A DNA stretch of 64,000 nucleotides from Billgrantia bachuensis. Its GTDB lineage: Bacteria; Pseudomonadota; Gammaproteobacteria; Pseudomonadales; Halomonadaceae. The notes beneath the pieces are model-generated. The model was not told the DNA's origin. It saw only the letters and a program-made list of their open reading frames with translations, and did not search any database. The stretch covers positions 146,829 to 210,828 of the forward strand of contig NZ_JAAQTO010000018.1 in NCBI RefSeq assembly GCF_011742165.1, written 5' to 3'. This document shows positions 8,661 through 22,737 of this stretch, piece by piece (the first letter of the stretch is position 1; every line of letters begins with the position of its first letter). The position numbers were made by a program, and so were the translations under genes.

Positions 8661-10028
8661 TCAGTCTCGGGTCTTCTTGGTCGGCCGCACCCAGTCGGCC
8701 TTGGCGATCTGGCGCCCACGGGAAACGGCCAGGGCGTTGTCGGGCACGTCCTTGCTGATGGTCGAACCCGCACCGATCGTGGCACCACGGCCGACACTGA
8801 CCGGTGCCACCAGGGCGGTATTGGAGCCGATGAAGGTATCGTCGCCGATATCGGTGCGATGCTTGTTGGCTCCATCGTAGTTGCAAGTGATGGTACCGGC
8901 ACCGACGTTGACGTCACGTCCCAGCCGCGCATCGCCCACATAGCTCAAATGGTTGATCTTGCTGCCCTCGCCCACCTCGGCGTTCTTGGTCTCGACGAAG
9001 TTGCCCACTTTGGCACCCACCGCCAGGCGAGTGCCGGGGCGCAGCCGGGCGAAGGGCCCGATGCGGTTGCGGCCGGCCGCCACGGCACCCTCGATCACGC
9101 TGTGAGGCTCAATGACACTCTCGGCACCGATGTGGCTGTCCCGTATGACACAGTGGGGCCCGATACGCACGCCCTCGCCCAACTCCACTTCGCCCTCGAA
9201 CACGCAGCCGACGTCGATTTCGACGTCATGTCCGCAATTCAGCCGGCCGCGCACGTCGATGCGTGCCGGATCGAGCAGCGCCACGCCCTTGATCATGAGC
9301 TGCTCGGCGATGTGCAACTGGTGCGCGCGCTCGAGGCGAGCCATCTGCAAGCGGTTGTTGACCCCTTCCACTTCCAGCGGATCGGCAGGCTGGGCAGTGG
9401 CGATGGCGACACCCTCGGCAGCGGCCATGGCGATGACATCGGTCAGATAGTACTCGCCCTGGGCGTTGTCTGCGGAGAGACTCGGCAGCCAGCGTTTCAG
9501 CTGGGATGCGGTCATGGCCATGATGCCGGTGTTGCACTCATGGATTGCCAGCTCGTTCTCGCTGGCATCCTTCTGTTCGACGATGGCCACCGCCTCGCCG
9601 TTGGTATTGCGTACGATGCGACCATAGCCGCTCGGATCGTCCAGGGTCACGGTGAGCAGCCCCATGCGCGACTCGTTCACCACCTCCAGCAGGGCGGCCA
9701 GTGTCTCGCGCCGGATCAGCGGCACGTCGCCATACAATACCAGTACCCTGCCGTCTCCCAGGCCATCCAGCGCTTGAGCCACCGCATGGCCGGTCCCCTT
9801 CTGTTCGGCCTGCAGTGCATAGCGCACCGGATAGTCGCGGAGCGCTTCACGCACCCGCTCGGCACCGTGACCGACCACCACATGAAGGCGATCCGCCTCG
9901 AGTTCCTGCGCCGTGTCGAGTACATGACGCACCATCGGCTTACCGGCCAGGCGATGCAACACCTTGGGCAGGCTCGAACGCATCCGCGTGCCCTGTCCGG
10001 CAGCCAGAATCACCACATCCAGGGTCAT
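8661..10028 (-). CDS. glmU: bifunctional UDP-GlcNAc pyrophosphorylase / glucosamine-1-P acetyltransferase
   Basis: 455 aa. The N-terminal uridylyltransferase domain has LAAGQGTRMRSSLPK at residues 8-22. The C-terminal left-handed beta-helix acetyltransferase shows hexapeptide repeats (VGNFVETKNAEVGEGSKINHL is the conserved core). The enzyme converts glucosamine-1-P to UDP-GlcNAc for peptidoglycan and lipid A. The start at 10028 is preceded by AAGGAG with 6-nt spacing; an ATG six codons upstream lacks such a site. It forms a glmU-glmS operon in the usual gammaproteobacterial arrangement near the atp operon, here with apbE, uppP and mgtE in between. Confidence 0.96.
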   Translation of the reverse strand: MTLDVVILAAGQGTRMRSSLPKVLHRLAGKPMVRHVLDTAQELEADRLHVVVGHGAERVREALRDYPVRYALQAEQKGTGHAVAQALDGLGDGRVLVLYGDVPLIRRETLAALLEVVNESRMGLLTVTLDDPSGYGRIVRNTNGEAVAIVEQKDASENELAIHECNTGIMAMTASQLKRWLPSLSADNAQGEYYLTDVIAMAAAEGVAIATAQPADPLEVEGVNNRLQMARLERAHQLHIAEQLMIKGVALLDPARIDVRGRLNCGHDVEIDVGCVFEGEVELGEGVRIGPHCVIRDSHIGAESVIEPHSVIEGAVAAGRNRIGPFARLRPGTRLAVGAKVGNFVETKNAEVGEGSKINHLSYVGDARLGRDVNVGAGTITCNYDGANKHRTDIGDDTFIGSNTALVAPVSVGRGATIGAGSTISKDVPDNALAVSRGRQIAKADWVRPTKKTRD

Positions 10029-10127
10029 CGAAGACTCCTTGTCCATTCGATTGGCTTCAGTTCATCGGGGGCTCGGCGGCTCACCCGTCTTGTCGTGATG
10101 GAGGGCTCGCGCACCGTTCTCAACGGC

Positions 10128-11198
10128 TCAACGAACCTCAAGGCCCATCTCATCGCTCAGTTCCTGGCCGAAGTAATCGGCGAAGGCAGGACTCGCCAGG
10201 CTGCTCCAGCCTTCTCCCTCGCGCACCAGCAGTAATACCCTGAGACCCTGCTCGCGTGCCAGCGCCAGCCCTTCCTCCTCGCCCAATACCATGACGGCGG
10301 TAGCCCAGGCGTCGGCCCAGGCATTGGAGGGGTGAGCCACCGTCACCGACGCTACACGATGCTCGATGGGTCGGCCGGTACGTGGATCGATGGTATGCGA
10401 GAAGCGCTTCCCACCCTCTTCGAAATAATTGCGGTAATCGCCGGAAGTGGCCACCGAGATGTCGTGCAGTGGCACGATATGAGTGGCTTCCTGACGATCG
10501 TCGAGCGGCGCTTCGATGCCGATGCGCCAGGGCTCGCCGTCGCCGTCTCGATAGCCGCGAGCGATCAGGTCACCGCCCAGGTTGACCAGGTAGTGCTCGA
10601 TGCCCTCGGCGTCGAGGTAGGCAGCGACTCGATCGGTGGCGTGGCCCTTGGCCACACCACCGAGGTTGATGAACACGTCGCGCCGGCGACGCGCCTGCAT
10701 GGCATTCTCGTCTATCTCGATGCTGTCGGGACCGACCTCGGCCAGGCGCGCCTGCAGGGTTTCGTCATCGGGCACCTCCCGCGGACGAGCCTCAGAGCCG
10801 AAACTCCAAAGATTGACCAGCCCGCCGAGAGTCACGTCGAAGGCACCATTGCTCGCCTCGGCGACCGATTGGCTGATCGCCAATACCTCGACCAGCTCGT
10901 TGGAGAGCGGCTGCCATTCATCGAGGGGCGCCTGGTTGAAGGCCATCAGCTCCGAGTCGTCGCGATAGATCGACATCGCGGCATCCACTTGCTCGAGCAC
11001 CGCGAGCAATCCCTCCTCCAGCTCACGCGCCTGGCCCTGGGTCAGGCTGTCGGCGATGGTCACCTGGTAGAAGGAGCCGAAGATGCTTCCTTCCAGGCGC
11101 ACCGGAGAATCCAGCGGACGCTCGCTCTCGGAGCAACCGGCGAGAAGCAAACCCAGGCACAACGCGAAGGCCACCATGGGACGCAGAACAGGGATCAT
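10128..11198 (-). CDS. apbE: FAD:protein FMN transferase, lipoprotein
   Basis: 356 aa with a lipoprotein signal peptide ending in LLAGC (Cys22). The ApbE domain is complete: GSFYQVTIADS near the start, VTLGGLVNLWSFG, NLGGVAKGHATDR, a nucleotide-binding stretch, HTIDPRTGRPIEH and the C-terminal DAWATAVMVLG motif. ApbE covalently attaches FMN to threonine in periplasmic or membrane flavoproteins such as NqrB/NqrC and RnfD/RnfG, using FAD and magnesium. The target genes (nqr or rnf) are not in this window. It lies alone on the minus strand between uppP and glmU. Confidence 0.93.
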   Translation of the reverse strand: MIPVLRPMVAFALCLGLLLAGCSESERPLDSPVRLEGSIFGSFYQVTIADSLTQGQARELEEGLLAVLEQVDAAMSIYRDDSELMAFNQAPLDEWQPLSNELVEVLAISQSVAEASNGAFDVTLGGLVNLWSFGSEARPREVPDDETLQARLAEVGPDSIEIDENAMQARRRRDVFINLGGVAKGHATDRVAAYLDAEGIEHYLVNLGGDLIARGYRDGDGEPWRIGIEAPLDDRQEATHIVPLHDISVATSGDYRNYFEEGGKRFSHTIDPRTGRPIEHRVASVTVAHPSNAWADAWATAVMVLGEEEGLALAREQGLRVLLLVREGEGWSSLASPAFADYFGQELSDEMGLEVR

Positions 11199-11231
11199 GC
11201 TAACAGGACTCCTCGATAGAGTGTTGCTTGG

Positions 11232-12044
11232 CTACCAGAAGAACCACAGTAGCCATAGCCCTAATACGATGCGATAGACGACGAAGGGTTGCATGCCGAT
11301 CCGCTTGATGAAGGCGATGAAGTAGTGGATGCAGAGATAGGCGCTGATGCCCGACAACACGACTCCCATCGCCATGGCCTGCCAGTCGATCTCCCGAGGC
11401 ACCTGTACGAGGCCGACGATCTCCAGCCCGGCGGCTAGTGCGGTGACCGGAATCGACAGCAGAAACGAGAAACGCGCCGCGCCTTCGCGGCTCAGGCCCA
11501 GCAGCAACGCCGCGGTGATGGTGATACCGGAGCGCGAAGTGCCGGGAATCAGCGCCAGCACCTGGGCCAAGCCGATCAACATCGCATCAAGCAGCGTCAG
11601 CTGATACTCGCTGCGCCCCGATCGCTTGCGCCAGTCGGCATAGCCCAGCAACAGGCCGAAGACGATCAGGGAGTAGCCGATCAGGAGCGGCGAGCGCATG
11701 CTCACCTCGATGACGTCGTGCAGGGCGAAGCCGACCGCGCAGACCGGGATCGTTGCCAGCAGCACCCACCAGGCCAGCCGAGCGTCGGGATCATCGCTGC
11801 CCTCGCGCAGCGTGCTGCCACGCAGCGACTTGACCCAGCTCGCCCCCATGCGCCTCAGGTCGTGGCGGAAGTAGAACACCACTGCCAGCAGACTGCCCAG
11901 ATGCATTGCCACGTCGAAGACCAGCCCCTGATCGTTCCAGTCGGTCAGAACGGGCACCAGAATCAAGTGGGCCGAACTCGAGATGGGCAGGAATTCGGTC
12001 AGGCCCTGGATCACTGACAGCACGACGACCTGAAGCCAATCCAT
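11232..12044 (-). CDS. uppP: undecaprenyl-diphosphatase UppP (BacA)
   Basis: 270-aa polytopic membrane protein with both UppP signatures: QGLTEFLPISSSAHL at residues 13-27 and PGTSRSGITIT at about 165-175, which together form the periplasm-facing active site. It dephosphorylates undecaprenyl diphosphate to the monophosphate carrier and gives bacitracin tolerance. The ATG at 12044 follows AGGAGGA; an upstream extension of 23 codons is open but not family-like. A PAP2-type enzyme at 4.2 kb probably shares the function. Confidence 0.95.
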   Translation of the reverse strand: MDWLQVVVLSVIQGLTEFLPISSSAHLILVPVLTDWNDQGLVFDVAMHLGSLLAVVFYFRHDLRRMGASWVKSLRGSTLREGSDDPDARLAWWVLLATIPVCAVGFALHDVIEVSMRSPLLIGYSLIVFGLLLGYADWRKRSGRSEYQLTLLDAMLIGLAQVLALIPGTSRSGITITAALLLGLSREGAARFSFLLSIPVTALAAGLEIVGLVQVPREIDWQAMAMGVVLSGISAYLCIHYFIAFIKRIGMQPFVVYRIVLGLWLLWFFW

Positions 12045-12209
12045 ATGGCGCTCTTCCTCCTGATGGCAAGGAGCCGGCAGCAAACGCACGGCAGGACGCG
12101 AAAGAGAATACACGTCCCCTTGCCGCTTGTCCGCCGTGTCTCGTTACAATTCTATTCGAGCCAGGACCGGCGGCGTAGCGTCTGGAACGTCGAGATGCGG
12201 TTCGTGCCG

Positions 12210-13583
12210 CTAGAGCCCCGCCAATACCGCCGTGGCGATGGAGAAGTAGATCAGCACCCCGCAAGCATCGATGACGGTGGTCACCAGAGGCGCCGAGGCG
12301 GTGGCCGGGTCCCAGCCGACCCGGTTGAGCACGAACGGAAGGCACATGCCGAGCAGGCTGCCGAACAGCACGATGGTCACCATGCTGGTGGCGACGATCA
12401 TGGCCACGGCCTCGCCACCGCGCATCACCCCGATGGGTGCCACCGCCAGCGCCATGGTCAGTCCCAGGGAGCCGGCCACCAGCAGCTCGCGGCCGAGCAG
12501 CTTGCCCCAATCCTTGACCCCGACGTCGCCGGTGGCCATGCCGCGTACCATGAGTGTGGCAGCCTGGGCGCCGGCATTGCCGCCGCTGCCGATCAGCAGC
12601 GGCAGGAAGAACACTAGTGCTACCTGGGCGGCGATGGTGTCCTCGAAATAAGCGATACCGGCACCGGAGAAGAGGTTGGCGAACACCAGCAGCACCAGCC
12701 AGGTCACGCGCTTGCGGTAGAGACTCCACAACGGTACCCGGCTGACGCCATCCTCGAGCTGGCCGATGGACATGCCCTTGTGGAAATCCTCGGTAGCCTC
12801 TTCCTCGGCGACGTCCATGGCATCGTCGTGGGTGACGATGCCGACCAGGCGCTCGTCGTGATCGATGACCGGCACGGCCAGCATGTCATAGCGGGCCACC
12901 AGGCGCGCGACCTCCTCCTGCGCCTCGTCCACCGATACGCTGATCACGTCCTTGATCATCAGTTCGTCGACCTGGGCACCAGGGCGGGCCACCATCAGTT
13001 GACGCAGCGACAGGGTGCCGGCCAGCTTACCCTCCGGGTCGATGATGTAAAGCTGATAGACCGTTTCGGCATCCGGCGCGGTCTGACGCACTCGCATCAT
13101 CGCCTGGGACACGGTCATGCCACTCGGGATGGCCACGTAGTCCGAGGTCATGATCGCACCGGCGGTGCCCTCCTCGTAGCTGGCCAGACGCTTGAGATCC
13201 TCGCGCTCCTGGCGCGCCATTCGCCTCAGCAGCACTTCCTGGCGATCCTCGCCAAGCAGATTGAACAGATCGGCACGCTCGTCCGAGCCCATCTCCTCCA
13301 GCACCGAGAGCAGCAGCTCGTCGGACATGGCCTCGGCAACTTCGACCTGGACCTCTCCCGCCAGGTACCCCAGTACGTTGGCGCGGCGCTCCAGTGGCAG
13401 ACAGTCGAGCAGCTTCAGGACGGAAGGAAGATCGTCGTCCTCCTCGGCCATCTCCTCGAGGATCTCGGAGAGGTCCGCGGCGCGCAGTTCGGGAAGCCAT
13501 TGGTCGAGGCGTTCGCTATCCTCCTGCTCGAGGGCAAGAATCAGGGTTGCCTTGTGTTCCTGCAGCTGTTCGCTCAACGACAT
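12210..13583 (-). CDS. mgtE: magnesium transporter MgtE
   Basis: 457 aa with the three MgtE parts in order: an acidic helical N domain (about 1-130), a pair of CBS domains (about 130-255; AIMTSDYVAIP and VISVSVDEA begin them) and a five-helix transmembrane domain from about residue 280. The pore-region aspartate is seen in TTVIDACGVLIYF near the C-terminus. MgtE is a magnesium-gated Mg2+ channel. The ATG at 13583 has CAGGAG upstream; 13 further codons are open but lack support. I see no M-box-like leader; the short upstream gap holds the atp terminator. Confidence 0.94.
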   Translation of the reverse strand: MSLSEQLQEHKATLILALEQEDSERLDQWLPELRAADLSEILEEMAEEDDDLPSVLKLLDCLPLERRANVLGYLAGEVQVEVAEAMSDELLLSVLEEMGSDERADLFNLLGEDRQEVLLRRMARQEREDLKRLASYEEGTAGAIMTSDYVAIPSGMTVSQAMMRVRQTAPDAETVYQLYIIDPEGKLAGTLSLRQLMVARPGAQVDELMIKDVISVSVDEAQEEVARLVARYDMLAVPVIDHDERLVGIVTHDDAMDVAEEEATEDFHKGMSIGQLEDGVSRVPLWSLYRKRVTWLVLLVFANLFSGAGIAYFEDTIAAQVALVFFLPLLIGSGGNAGAQAATLMVRGMATGDVGVKDWGKLLGRELLVAGSLGLTMALAVAPIGVMRGGEAVAMIVATSMVTIVLFGSLLGMCLPFVLNRVGWDPATASAPLVTTVIDACGVLIYFSIATAVLAGL

Positions 13584-13688
13584 GGCGTTCTCCTGGAGCC
13601 ACGCGGGTGGGAGGGTCATCACCGCATGGTGGGATGAGTATGGGCTCGGTCATCGCCGATACCAGTTCGCTCATGATAACAGAGACGA

Positions 13689-13721
13689 AAACGCCCCCCG
13701 AACAGTGTTCGGGGGGCGTTT
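13689..13721 (-). terminator. rho-independent terminator of the atp operon
   Basis: A 16-base arm starting AAACGCCCCCCGAA pairs with a matching arm ending TTCGGGGGGCGTTT around a very short loop, about 20 nt past the atpC stop. On the minus strand it is followed by a short T-rich run (TTTTCGTC). Confidence 0.85.
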
Positions 13722-13740
13722 CATGGCAGACAGGCTGGAA

Positions 13741-14169
13741 TCAGCCCTTGCCACCCTTCTTGCGCAATTGCTGGATCGTGCGCAGCTGGGCCACGGCTTC
13801 CGCGAGTTCGGCGGCGGCACGAGTGTAGTCCATTTCCGCCGACTTCTCGTTGAAAGCGCGCAGCGCATGCTGACGCGCCTCCTCGGCTGCAGCCTCGTCG
13901 AGGTCGCTTGCCCGCGCGGCCGAATCGGCCAGCACGGTCACCACGTCCGGCTGCACTTCGAGGAAGCCGCCTGACACGTAGTAGTTCTCTTCCTGCCCGC
14001 CATCGTGAATCACGCGAACGGGGCCCGGCTGCAGCTCGGTCAGCAGCGGGGCGTGCCCGGGCAGAATGCCCAGGTCGCCCATGATGCCCGAAGCCACGAT
14101 CTGCTCAACCTCACCGGAGAAGATCGAGGCCTCGGCGCTGACGATGTTGCATGTGAAGCTTTTCGCCAT
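13741..14169 (-). CDS. atpC: F1Fo ATP synthase epsilon subunit
   Basis: 142 aa. The N-terminal beta-sandwich ([33 protein letters not shown]) and the C-terminal two-helix hairpin are both present. Epsilon belongs to the central rotor stalk and inhibits ATP hydrolysis. It is the last gene of the atp operon and a strong terminator follows. Confidence 0.96.
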   Translation of the reverse strand: MAKSFTCNIVSAEASIFSGEVEQIVASGIMGDLGILPGHAPLLTELQPGPVRVIHDGGQEENYYVSGGFLEVQPDVVTVLADSAARASDLDEAAAEEARQHALRAFNEKSAEMDYTRAAAELAEAVAQLRTIQQLRKKGGKG

Positions 14170-14193
14170 AGCGAAGTCCCCCAGTGGACGGGA

Positions 14194-16523
<2,330 letters not shown>

Positions 16524-16591
16524 AGCGATCTACCTCGTTCGTGGCCCTCAGAAGATGTCCATGGCCCGCCCCGACGGGCGGGCCGGCGGAT

Positions 16592-18136
16592 TTACCAGCT
16601 CTGAGTGGCCTTGAACTGCTCGAGACCCTGCTTCAGCCCTTGCTGGATCTCGTCGTTGTAGTCGCCGGTCTGGTTGATCTTGTCGAGCAGCTCGGCGTGC
16701 TCGGACCTCATGTAGTCGTGCAGGGCACGCTCGAAGTCCAGCACCTTGCTGACATCGATATCATCCAGGAAGCCTTCGTTGGCGGCATACAGCGTCACGC
16801 CCATCTCGGCTACCGACAGCGGCGAATACTGCTTCTGCTTCATCAGCTCGGTAACGCGCTGACCGTGCTCCAGCTGCTTGCGGGTGGCTTCGTCCAGATC
16901 GGAAGCGAACTGGGAGAAGGCCGCCAGCTCGCGGTACTGGGCGAGTGCCAGACGCACACCGCCGCCGAGCTTCTTGATGATCTTGGTCTGGGCTGCGCCA
17001 CCGACGCGGGACACCGACAGACCGGCGTTGATGGCCGGACGCACACCCGCGTTGAACAGGTCGGTCTCGAGGAAGATCTGGCCGTCGGTGATCGAGATCA
17101 CGTTGGTCGGAACGAACGCCGAAACGTCGCCGCCCTGGGTCTCGATGATCGGCAGTGCGGTCAGCGAGCCGGTCTTGCCGGTCACTTCGCCGTTGGTGAA
17201 CTTCTCGACGTACTCGACGTTGACGCGAGCGGCACGCTCGAGCAGACGCGAGTGGAGATAGAAGACGTCACCCGGATAGGCTTCGCGGCCCGGCGGACGA
17301 CGCAGCAACAGCGATACCTGACGGTAGGCCCAGGCCTGCTTGGTCAGATCGTCATAGACGATCAGGGCGTCCTGGCCGCGATCGCGGAAGTACTCGCCCA
17401 TGGTGCAGCCGGCGTAGGGTGCCAGGAACTGCATCGGAGCCGGATCGGCGGCACCGGCGGCGACCACGATGGTGTGCTCCATGGCGCCGTGCTCTTCGAG
17501 CTTGCGCACCACGTTGGCGATGGTCGACTGCTTCTGACCGATGGCCACGTAGATACAGGTGACGCCCTTGCCCTTCTGGTTGATGATCGCATCGACGGCG
17601 ATGGCGGATTTACCGATCTGGCGGTCGCCGATGATCAGCTCACGCTGACCGCGACCGATCGGCACCATGGCGTCGATCGACTTGAGACCGGTCTGGATCG
17701 GCTGATCCACTGACTGACGGGTGATGACGCCCGGGGCGACCTTTTCCACCGCGTCGGTCAACTTGGCGTCGATATCGCCCTTGCCGTCGATGGGGTTGCC
17801 CAGCGGGTCGACCACGCGGCCGATCAGCTCGGGCCCCACCGGCACCTCGAGGATGCGACCGGTACAGCTGGCGGTCATGCCCTCTTCGAGCTGGAGGTAG
17901 TCGCCCAGCACCACGGCGCCCACGGAGTCGCGCTCGAGGTTGAGCACCATGCCGTAGATGCTACCGGGGAATTCGATCATCTCACCGAACATCGCATCTT
18001 CGAGGCCGTGAATACGCACGATGCCGTCGGAAACGCTGACGATGGTGCCCTGGTTGCGGGCTTCGGATGCGACATCCAGCTTTTCGATACGCTGTTTGAT
18101 GATGTCGCTGATCTCGGAAGGATTCAGTTGCTGCAT
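16592..18136 (-). CDS. atpA: F1Fo ATP synthase alpha subunit
   Basis: 514 aa. Nucleotide-binding but non-catalytic subunit; the P-loop [13 protein letters not shown] is at about residues 170-182, and the [10 protein letters not shown] and [13 protein letters not shown] blocks are intact. Begins [20 protein letters not shown], the typical N-terminal helix that contacts the delta subunit. Position between atpH and atpG is canonical. Confidence 0.98.
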   Translation of the reverse strand: MQQLNPSEISDIIKQRIEKLDVASEARNQGTIVSVSDGIVRIHGLEDAMFGEMIEFPGSIYGMVLNLERDSVGAVVLGDYLQLEEGMTASCTGRILEVPVGPELIGRVVDPLGNPIDGKGDIDAKLTDAVEKVAPGVITRQSVDQPIQTGLKSIDAMVPIGRGQRELIIGDRQIGKSAIAVDAIINQKGKGVTCIYVAIGQKQSTIANVVRKLEEHGAMEHTIVVAAGAADPAPMQFLAPYAGCTMGEYFRDRGQDALIVYDDLTKQAWAYRQVSLLLRRPPGREAYPGDVFYLHSRLLERAARVNVEYVEKFTNGEVTGKTGSLTALPIIETQGGDVSAFVPTNVISITDGQIFLETDLFNAGVRPAINAGLSVSRVGGAAQTKIIKKLGGGVRLALAQYRELAAFSQFASDLDEATRKQLEHGQRVTELMKQKQYSPLSVAEMGVTLYAANEGFLDDIDVSKVLDFERALHDYMRSEHAELLDKINQTGDYNDEIQQGLKQGLEQFKATQSW

Positions 18137-18152
18137 GCCATGTCCCTCAGAC

Positions 18153-18689
18153 TCAGGCGGTGAGAGCTTCGGAGAGGCGGTTCAATCGACCGCGCACCGA
18201 TCCGTCGATGACGGTATCGCCGGCGCGCAGGACGACGCCTCCGATAAGCTTCGGATCCAACTGAGTGATAATGGAGATTTCGCGATTCAGCCGCTTCTTG
18301 AGCGCGCCGGCGAGCTTGTTCTGCTGCTTGTCATCGAGCTCGTAGGCCGAGACGACGGTGACCTCGATGCGTTTATCATGCTCGGCGCGCAGGTACGCGA
18401 ACCGCTCCGCGATCGCGGGAAGCGCCGTCAACCGGCCCTTCTCACCCAGTATGTCGAGAAAGGCCTTGGCCGAGTCGTCGAGCTTGACCTCGGTCAGCTC
18501 GATCAGCATGGCCACCTTGCGCTCGGGCGAGAAACGCGGGCTGGACAGAAGCTTCTGCACGTCGCGTACGGCAACGGCCTGGCCCAGCTTGTCGAGCCAT
18601 TCGGACCAGCCGTCCAGCGCCTGTTGATCGCGTGCGTGTTCGAATGCCGCTCTAGCGTAGGGTCGCGCGACGGTAGACAGTTCCGCCAT
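18153..18689 (-). CDS. atpH: F1Fo ATP synthase delta subunit
   Basis: 178 aa. N-terminal six-helix bundle beginning [19 protein letters not shown] and the C-terminal signature [21 protein letters not shown]. Delta joins the peripheral b-subunit stalk to the top of F1. It sits 11 nt after atpF and 16 nt before atpA. Confidence 0.96.
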   Translation of the reverse strand: MAELSTVARPYARAAFEHARDQQALDGWSEWLDKLGQAVAVRDVQKLLSSPRFSPERKVAMLIELTEVKLDDSAKAFLDILGEKGRLTALPAIAERFAYLRAEHDKRIEVTVVSAYELDDKQQNKLAGALKKRLNREISIITQLDPKLIGGVVLRAGDTVIDGSVRGRLNRLSEALTA

Positions 18690-18700
18690 GGATCACCTCC

Positions 18701-19171
18701 TCAAAGTTCGGCAGCAAGCTTGTCGAGCAGCTTGCGATGCGCCTTCTCGTCGACGGAGGCTTCCAGGACGCGCTCGGCACCGACCACGGCGAGACTGGAG
18801 ACCTGGGCCCGCAGCTCGTCCTTGGCACGCTGGATTTCCTGATCGATCTCGGCACGTGCGCTGGCGATCAGACGCTCGCCTTCGGCACGAGCCTGCACGC
18901 GGGCTTCCTCGACCATCTGCGCCGAACGCTTGTTGGCCTGCTCGAGAATCTGCGAAGCCTGCTCCTTGCTCTCACGCAGCGTCTGGGACGCCTGCTCTTG
19001 AGCGAGCTCGAGGTCACGTGACGCCCGGCTGGCCGCATCGAGACCTTCGGCGATCCGCTTCTGGCGCTCGTGAAGCGCTGTGCTGATCGGCGGCCACACA
19101 TACTTGATACAGAACCAGACAAAAATCGCGAAGGCGATCGTTTGTCCGATAAGCGTCATGTTGATATTCAC
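18701..19171 (-). CDS. atpF: F1Fo ATP synthase b subunit
   Basis: 156 aa, single N-terminal membrane helix ([21 protein letters not shown]) followed by a long charged coiled coil (many E, A, Q and R residues), the peripheral stator stalk. Length equals the E. coli protein. Confidence 0.96.
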   Translation of the reverse strand: MNINMTLIGQTIAFAIFVWFCIKYVWPPISTALHERQKRIAEGLDAASRASRDLELAQEQASQTLRESKEQASQILEQANKRSAQMVEEARVQARAEGERLIASARAEIDQEIQRAKDELRAQVSSLAVVGAERVLEASVDEKAHRKLLDKLAAEL

Positions 19172-19244
19172 GGGTATGTACCTCTGACGGGTTCGTGGCG
19201 ACCGGAAACGAGCAAACCGAGCGCTTCAGCGCTCGGCAGCGGCG

Positions 19245-19481
<237 letters not shown>

Positions 19482-19538
19482 CTAGTTTTCGAGTTGACTT
19501 TCAAGGGGTTGAGGGTTGAGAACTGCAAGTTGCTCGTT

Positions 19539-20781
<1,243 letters not shown>

Positions 20782-20859
20782 CTGTCGACAGTCCTGCCCC
20801 GCCGGATCAGGGCATGAGGCCATCTGAACCTGGCGTGTCGCTCAGGCAAACAACGGCGG

Positions 20860-20888
20860 ATTATAGGGAAGCCCCTTGGTCTGTTCAA
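20860..20888 (-). promoter_or_regulatory. sigma70 promoter of the atp operon
   Basis: On the minus strand TTGAAC (20888-20883) and a perfect TATAAT (20865-20860) are separated by exactly 17 bp. The predicted transcript starts near 20852, about 70 nt before the atpI ATG. It lies in the only sizeable gap between parB and atpI. Confidence 0.8.
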
Positions 20889-20967
20889 CCGGACCCGGTG
20901 CTTTTCGCCCACGAATGGTGCGGGTTTGCGACCAAAGAAGCAACAATTGTCAACACCGTTTGCGACG

Positions 20968-21885
20968 TCAGCGAATGTGCTCGAGGATGCCGTCGAGCTC
21001 GTCCAGGCTGGAGTAGCGTATCGTCAGCCTGCCCTTGCCGCCACGACTGTGCTGAATCTTCACCGGGGCGCCGAGCAGTTCGCCGAGCTTGGTCTCGAGG
21101 CGCATCACGTCGGGACTCTCGGCGGTGCTCGCGGTCTTCTTCACCTCGCCCTGGGCCAGGCGCTTCACCAGCGCCTCGGTATCGCGCACGGTGAGATCCT
21201 TGTTGACCACTTCATGCGCCGCACGACGCTGCTTGGCACCGGAAAGGGCAAGCAGTGCACGGGCATGGCCCATGTCGAGATCGCCGCGTTCGAGCAAGGT
21301 CTGTACTTCAGGGTCCAACGCCAGCAGGCGCAACAGGTTGGCCACCTGAGCTCGCGACTTGCCTACGGCATCCGCCACCTGCTGCTGGGTGAGTTCGAAC
21401 TCTTCGAGCAGGCGCTTGAGCGCCATTGCCTCTTCCACCGGGTTGAGGTTTTCGCGCTGAATGTTCTCGATCAGCGCCAGCGCCAAGGCGACCTCGTCGC
21501 TGACCTCGCGGATCACCGCCGGGATGGTGTCGAGCTCGGCCAACTGGGCGGCACGCCAGCGACGCTCGCCGGCGATGATCTCGTAGCGTGCCTCGCCGAT
21601 GGGCCGTACTACGATGGGCTGCATCACCCCCTGGGCACGGATCGAGTCGGCGAGCTCCTCCAGCGCCTCGGGCTGAATGTCGCGGCGCGGCTGGTACTTG
21701 CCGCGGCAGAGCTGGCCCAACGGCAGGCGCTCGAGTCGCTCCTCGGCGGCAGGAGCGGCTTCGGCCGGCTCGCTCGTCTCGCCGAGCTGGGCTTCCACCT
21801 CGGGCAGTTCGAGATTCTCGCGGCGACGGGCGCCGGCACCGATCAGGGCATCCAGGCCTCGGCCCAGGGCGCGTTTACGCGTCAT
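20968..21885 (-). CDS. parB: chromosome partitioning protein ParB
   Basis: 305 aa. N-terminal RKRALGRGLDALIG, the CTP-binding arginine patch GERRWRAAQLAEL, and a helix-turn-helix (LTQQQVADAVGKSRAQVANLLRL as the core) that recognises parS. The C-terminal dimerisation domain is present. ParB loads on parS and spreads as a CTP-dependent clamp. Candidate parS sites lie at 54.0-57.9 kb of this window. The start at 21885 has GAGGGA upstream; 10 more codons are open. Confidence 0.96.
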   Translation of the reverse strand: MTRKRALGRGLDALIGAGARRRENLELPEVEAQLGETSEPAEAAPAAEERLERLPLGQLCRGKYQPRRDIQPEALEELADSIRAQGVMQPIVVRPIGEARYEIIAGERRWRAAQLAELDTIPAVIREVSDEVALALALIENIQRENLNPVEEAMALKRLLEEFELTQQQVADAVGKSRAQVANLLRLLALDPEVQTLLERGDLDMGHARALLALSGAKQRRAAHEVVNKDLTVRDTEALVKRLAQGEVKKTASTAESPDVMRLETKLGELLGAPVKIQHSRGGKGRLTIRYSSLDELDGILEHIR

Positions 21886-21938
21886 CAGCATTCCCTCATC
21901 ACGAAAATCGGTCACGACTGGCGGTTCCGCCCACCGTA

Positions 21939-22709
21939 CTACAGCGACAGGCGACGAATCAGTTCCTTGGCCAGTACCCGGTGGGCCTGGCTGCCACGCG
22001 AGAAGCGCGCGTACTTGGTCACCGGAAGCCCATGGCTCGGCGCCTCGGCGACCCGCACGTTACGCGGGATCGTGGTCTTGAGCAGCGCTTCGCCGAAGTA
22101 GTCGCGCAGCTGCTTGGATATGTCCCGGGTCAGGCTGTTGCGGCTATCGAACATGGTGCGCAGGATGCCATAGATCGCCAGGTTCGGGTTCACGCTGTCC
22201 TTGATCTGCTCAACGGTATCGAGGAGCGCCGAGAGTCCCTCCAGGGCGTAAAACTCGCACTGCAACGGAATCAGTACGCCGTTGGCAGCGGTCAGGCCAT
22301 TGACGGTGAGCATGTTGAGCGAGGGCGGACAGTCGATCAGCACCACGTCGTATTCGCCGGCGACACTGCCCAGGGCCTCGGTCAAGCTGCGTTCGCGACC
22401 TTCGGCCCGGTCCAGCAGCTCCACCTCGGCGGCGGTGAGGTCGCCATTGCCGGGCAGCAGAGAGTAGCCGGCGGCGGGGCAGTCGAGCATCACCTCGGGA
22501 GCGCTTTTCTCGCCCAGCAGCAGGTCGAGCACGCTGCCCTCGAGCGCATGCTTGTCGATGCCGCTGCCCATGGTGGCATGGCCCTGGGGGTCGAGATCGA
22601 CCAGCAGCACGCGGCGATCCAGGGCGGCGAGGCTGGCGGCCAGGTTGACGGCGGTGGTGGTCTTGCCCACGCCGCCTTTCTGGTTGGTCAAGGCGATGAT
22701 TTGGGTCAC
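21939..22709 (-). CDS. parA: chromosome partitioning ATPase ParA (Soj)
   Basis: 256 aa. Deviant Walker A QKGGVGKTTTAVNLA at residues 10-24, followed by LLVDLDPQGHATMG and the Walker B-like VLIDCPPSLNML. Binds DNA non-specifically as an ATP dimer and is cleared by ParB, moving origins apart. It lies 28 nt after rsmG and 53 nt before parB, the usual mnmG-rsmG-parA-parB order. Confidence 0.96.
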   Translation of the reverse strand: MTQIIALTNQKGGVGKTTTAVNLAASLAALDRRVLLVDLDPQGHATMGSGIDKHALEGSVLDLLLGEKSAPEVMLDCPAAGYSLLPGNGDLTAAEVELLDRAEGRERSLTEALGSVAGEYDVVLIDCPPSLNMLTVNGLTAANGVLIPLQCEFYALEGLSALLDTVEQIKDSVNPNLAIYGILRTMFDSRNSLTRDISKQLRDYFGEALLKTTIPRNVRVAEAPSHGLPVTKYARFSRGSQAHRVLAKELIRRLSL

Positions 22710-22737
22710 GGGCGACTTCCTTGCGTCGAAGGCACGC

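Noticed and set aside
13584..13740. Magnesium riboswitch in front of mgtE
   Set aside because: Space is occupied by the atp terminator; no M-box-like structure is visible.
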